Origin: Psettodes erumei
Lineage: Eukaryota > Chordata > Actinopteri > Pleuronectiformes > Psettodidae
DNA: 64,000 nucleotides
Direction of reading: 5' to 3'
Assembly (NCBI GenBank): GCA_016785225.1
Contig: JAFBJZ010000454.1
Location: 362,501-426,500, forward strand
In this document: piece by piece, positions 61,862-64,000 of the stretch
Numbering within the stretch: position 1 is the stretch's first letter
How the letters are laid out: every line of letters starts with the position of its first letter
Notes under the pieces: generated by a model
Told to the model about the DNA's origin: nothing
The model's input: the letters and a program-made list of their open reading frames with translations, nothing else
Databases searched by the model: none
Made by a program: the position numbers and the translations under genes

Positions 61862-62567
61862 ATGAGCGAGTGTTCCGGGGCAGCTGTATCCGGGGTGGTG
61901 ATCCTGGAGGAACCCGAGGCCGCCGGGGCTTCTGGGGGCCGCGGGGAGGGCCAGGCCCAGGATCAGGGTCCCCTCCGTTGCGCCGTTTGGCCACGCCAGC
62001 AGACATGGCTGTGTGTGGTCCCCTTGCTTATCGGCTTCATCGGCCTCGGATTGAGCTTGATGTTGCTGAAGTGGATCGTTGTGGGTACGGTGCGGGATTA
62101 CGTGCCCACAGACCTGGTGGATGCTAACCGAATAGGCCAGGATCCTATCTTCCTGTCCAAGCCAAGCGGGATTCCCAAAAGTCCCGACACGACGACCACT
62201 ACTACTACAATTACGCCTACTGTTGAAGGTGGGAACCCCACGCCTAGAACTGCAACTGCTGCCAAAGGTAGAACTCGTTCCACCGCCACCACCACGACTG
62301 TAAACCCCAGAGGGGGCGGAGCCTCGGGAAGCCAAGTCACTCCCCGGAACCCTGTGAACCGTAACGGACGCGTACCTTCGGGTTTTACTACGACCACGCC
62401 AGCGCCGCGGACGACCTTCGTTATTGGAGCGGGACCGTCCAGCCCGTCCCCGGCCAATCCCACGGCGCTCCACAACTCGACGCAGCCTCGGGCCCCGGAG
62501 CACAGGACTACCGAGACGGTCTCGACAACGGTCACCACGCGCACGCACGGCACGCACCGCAAAGCAC
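61862..62567 (+). CDS. nrg3: Neuregulin 3, first coding exon (partial gene)
   Basis: NRG3 is a membrane-anchored EGF-family ligand of the receptor tyrosine kinase ErbB4, acting mainly in the nervous system. This exon gives 235 complete codons plus one base, so the intron is phase 1. Residues 1-47 are a cytoplasmic, Glu/Gly/Ala-rich leader ending in RQQTW. Residues about 48-70 are an uninterrupted hydrophobic segment (core GFIGLGLSLMLLKW). Residues 75-101 hold the NRG3-specific block with YVPTDLVD and GQDPIFLSKP. From about 107 it is a Thr/Ser/Pro-rich mucin-like stalk with a Thr run at 110-116 and an N-x-T sequon at N205. The hydrophobic and juxtamembrane blocks match my memory of mammalian NRG3 almost residue for residue, whereas the leader and stalk do not. 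The start at 61862 has A at -3 and begins MSE like mammalian NRG3; an in-frame ATG at 61835 is in weaker context. The open frame runs to 62788 only by read-through into the intron. The EGF domain lies in exons beyond the window. Teleosts can keep two nrg3 copies, and which one this is cannot be decided here. Confidence 0.95.
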
Positions 62568-62573
62568 GTAAGT
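62566..62573 (+). other. nrg3: Splice donor of nrg3 coding exon 1
   Basis: The sequence ac|gtaagt matches the vertebrate donor consensus from +1 to +6. The cut falls after the first base of codon 236, giving a phase 1 junction, the usual class next to extracellular EGF modules. The position is supported by loss of protein similarity right after it: residues past the junction no longer resemble NRG3. Confidence 0.88.
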
Positions 62574-64000
62574 CGCACGACGTCTTCTGCCTTTTAAAAC
62601 TCTGTTTGCTTGGTGGGAACAGACTGAAGGGGGCGGGGTCACGCCTGGCGTGCCACAGGTGTGTTTCCTGTTCAGTGGCGTGGAGGCTTCATCCACTGGT
62701 CGGTTCTTTGTCAACACCATTTTGTTTCGTTTCCGATGATCATGAGATTCTGCAGTTTGGGCTGCAGAATGTTTTGTTTTGCAACTGACATGCAATCCTG
62801 TCCTATTTTGAAAATTGTACATCTGACACGCCTGCAGGCTGAGAACAGCGGCGGAGTGCTCGATGCCATTGATTGGTACAGTAAGGGTATCTGAACTATT
62901 GCAGGACTCAATAATCAATCTTTCTGCGACGGCTGCCCTGTTTCTTTGCCGCATCCTTCTTTCCAGCAACATGGAAAATGGTGGCAGATGCAGCAAGTTG
63001 GAACTTTAACAGAACGGGATTGTCTGGAATGAGGTGATGATTGAAGTACGATGAGCTTCGCATCACCGTCGGATAAGATGAAGCTGTCATGTGACATGTG
63101 CGCAAAGGTTTCTCTTGCATTTGTTTATGAAATGTCGCGCAGATCTACACTCACTGACGTCGCACAGGTGCATGCATGCACTCGCATGTACACTAAGTGG
63201 TGGTGTTCACTTGCTGCAACCCCGGAGCTAAGTGGATGTCACACTGAGGTGTTGCTTCCTCCCTGTAAAACCTTCTCCTCTTCTAACGTTGGGTCACAAA
63301 CACGTGGGACCGACCCATAAGTGAACCGAGCAACTTAAAAGAGGAACGTTTTCTAATCCGTCTGCTGATGGGCGCCGATTCTTGCTTTGCTTCTGTCTTT
63401 ACCTTCACCGTCCTTGACTGGAGTCACGCTAGCAAACATGCTATTGATTAGTGCCACGGGGGATTTTCTTGCAGCGGTAAATGACGCACACACACACACA
63501 CAAAGCTTCCTCCATGATAAATCTTTGTACTCTCAAAATGGTGTCGCATTATGTGCTGGACTTGCTTCTGCTTGTGATGTTGCTGTGTGTGATCCTGGCT
63601 TGGGCCTTCACAGACATGTTCTGAGTGGTGGTGGTGGTGGCGTTTGATGAAAATGAGGTGAAACAGGCTCACGCATGTTATATACTGTTAATTGTTTCTT
63701 GCGGTGTAATTCAATATCAGTTTCATCCCCAGTGCCCTGAGATGATTCCACTAAATGTCAAGGTCTGGACCAATTAGATAAGATACATGCGTTTGTTGTG
63801 CGCTATGAATTCATTTGCGCTGACCTGGATGGCTCCATAATGACATTTAAAGCTGGCGTACAGTTGCCGTCTCTCATCATATGGCCCGTTCCAACGTCTG
63901 CCGCACGCGATTTACTGAACCTCTGATTGCATGATGGCCGTCGCATTGAACAAGTGATAAACAAAATCGCCGCCGTCCCACCTGCTGTGGCCTCTGTCTG
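62568..64000 (+). other. nrg3: Start of nrg3 intron 1 (runs off window)
   Basis: Non-coding sequence after the exon 1 donor. It holds a short (CA)n tract at about 63487-63502, a (GGT)n-like run at about 63626-63640, and an AT-rich block at about 63700-63990 with homeodomain- and GATA-type words (caattagataagat near 63770). No second exon is recognisable. NRG3 intron 1 is very long in other vertebrates, so the absence of exon 2 is expected. Confidence 0.8.
63700..63990. promoter_or_regulatory. Candidate intronic element in nrg3 intron 1
   Basis: A repeat-free, mixed-composition block with caattagataagat, tccataatgacatttaaag and atttactgaacctctgattgcatgatgg-type words. First introns of neuregulin genes are known to hold regulatory DNA; that this block is one is a guess from composition. 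Confidence 0.2.

Noticed and set aside
61832..62578. A 248-codon minus-strand frame (and a second at 62098-62562) antisense to nrg3 exon 1
   Set aside because: Shadow frames: GC-rich, Thr-rich (ACN) codons in the sense strand give few antisense stops. No domain is recognised and the sense strand is clearly the gene.
62568..62788. Extension of the nrg3 frame beyond 62567
   Set aside because: A consensus donor lies at 62568-62573 and similarity to NRG3 stops there; the rest is intron read-through until a chance stop.

Overview
The window looks like about 64 kb of a ray-finned (teleost) fish nuclear genome. The evidence is a very high density of CA/TG microsatellites, remnants of fish-type L2 and jockey/I-like LINEs, a Tc1-like MITE and other fish-type dispersed repeats, very little coding sequence, and one unmistakable vertebrate exon. 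The species cannot be named from this sequence alone.

One protein-coding exon is securely identified: the first coding exon of neuregulin 3 (nrg3) on the + strand, 61862-62567. It ends in a consensus splice donor (gtaagt, 62568-62573), so the window stops inside a long first intron. The exon encodes the short N-terminal cytoplasmic segment, the internal hydrophobic segment typical of NRG3, the conserved juxtamembrane block, and a Thr/Ser/Pro-rich mucin-like stalk. The EGF-like domain must lie in downstream exons outside the window. A CpG-rich, pyrimidine-rich promoter/5'UTR region (about 59.6-61.86 kb) precedes it, with two short overlapping uORFs and one weak in-frame upstream ATG.

The 59.5 kb upstream looks like intergenic or gene-desert DNA. 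It contains: (i) dozens of (CA)n/(TG)n tracts plus (AT)n, (GGA)n, (TTG)n, (CCTT)n and (GA)n tracts; (ii) a degraded L2-type LINE piece with the reverse-transcriptase motif at about 5.8 kb and an L2-type 3' tail at about 10.1 kb; (iii) a minus-strand, internally deleted jockey/I-like LINE at about 15.0-16.7 kb with recognisable endonuclease, reverse-transcriptase and C-terminal pieces; (iv) a Tc1-type MITE remnant at 24.8-25.0 kb; (v) a fish dispersed repeat at 41.57-41.90 kb carrying a CTCF-like motif; and (vi) AT-rich, homeodomain-site-rich islands that are candidate conserved non-coding enhancers. One minus-strand open frame at 25.2-25.4 kb looks coding-like but is not recognised.

No RNA genes, CRISPR arrays, operons or prokaryote-like systems were found, and I see no convincing new molecular system. 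The most useful items for follow-up are the nrg3 exon and its uORF/promoter architecture, a tandem array of forkhead-like motifs (18.5 kb), a perfect RFX X-box (39.07 kb), three CTCF-like motifs in divergent arrangement, an unrecognised open frame (25.2 kb) and a GC-rich open frame at the left edge.
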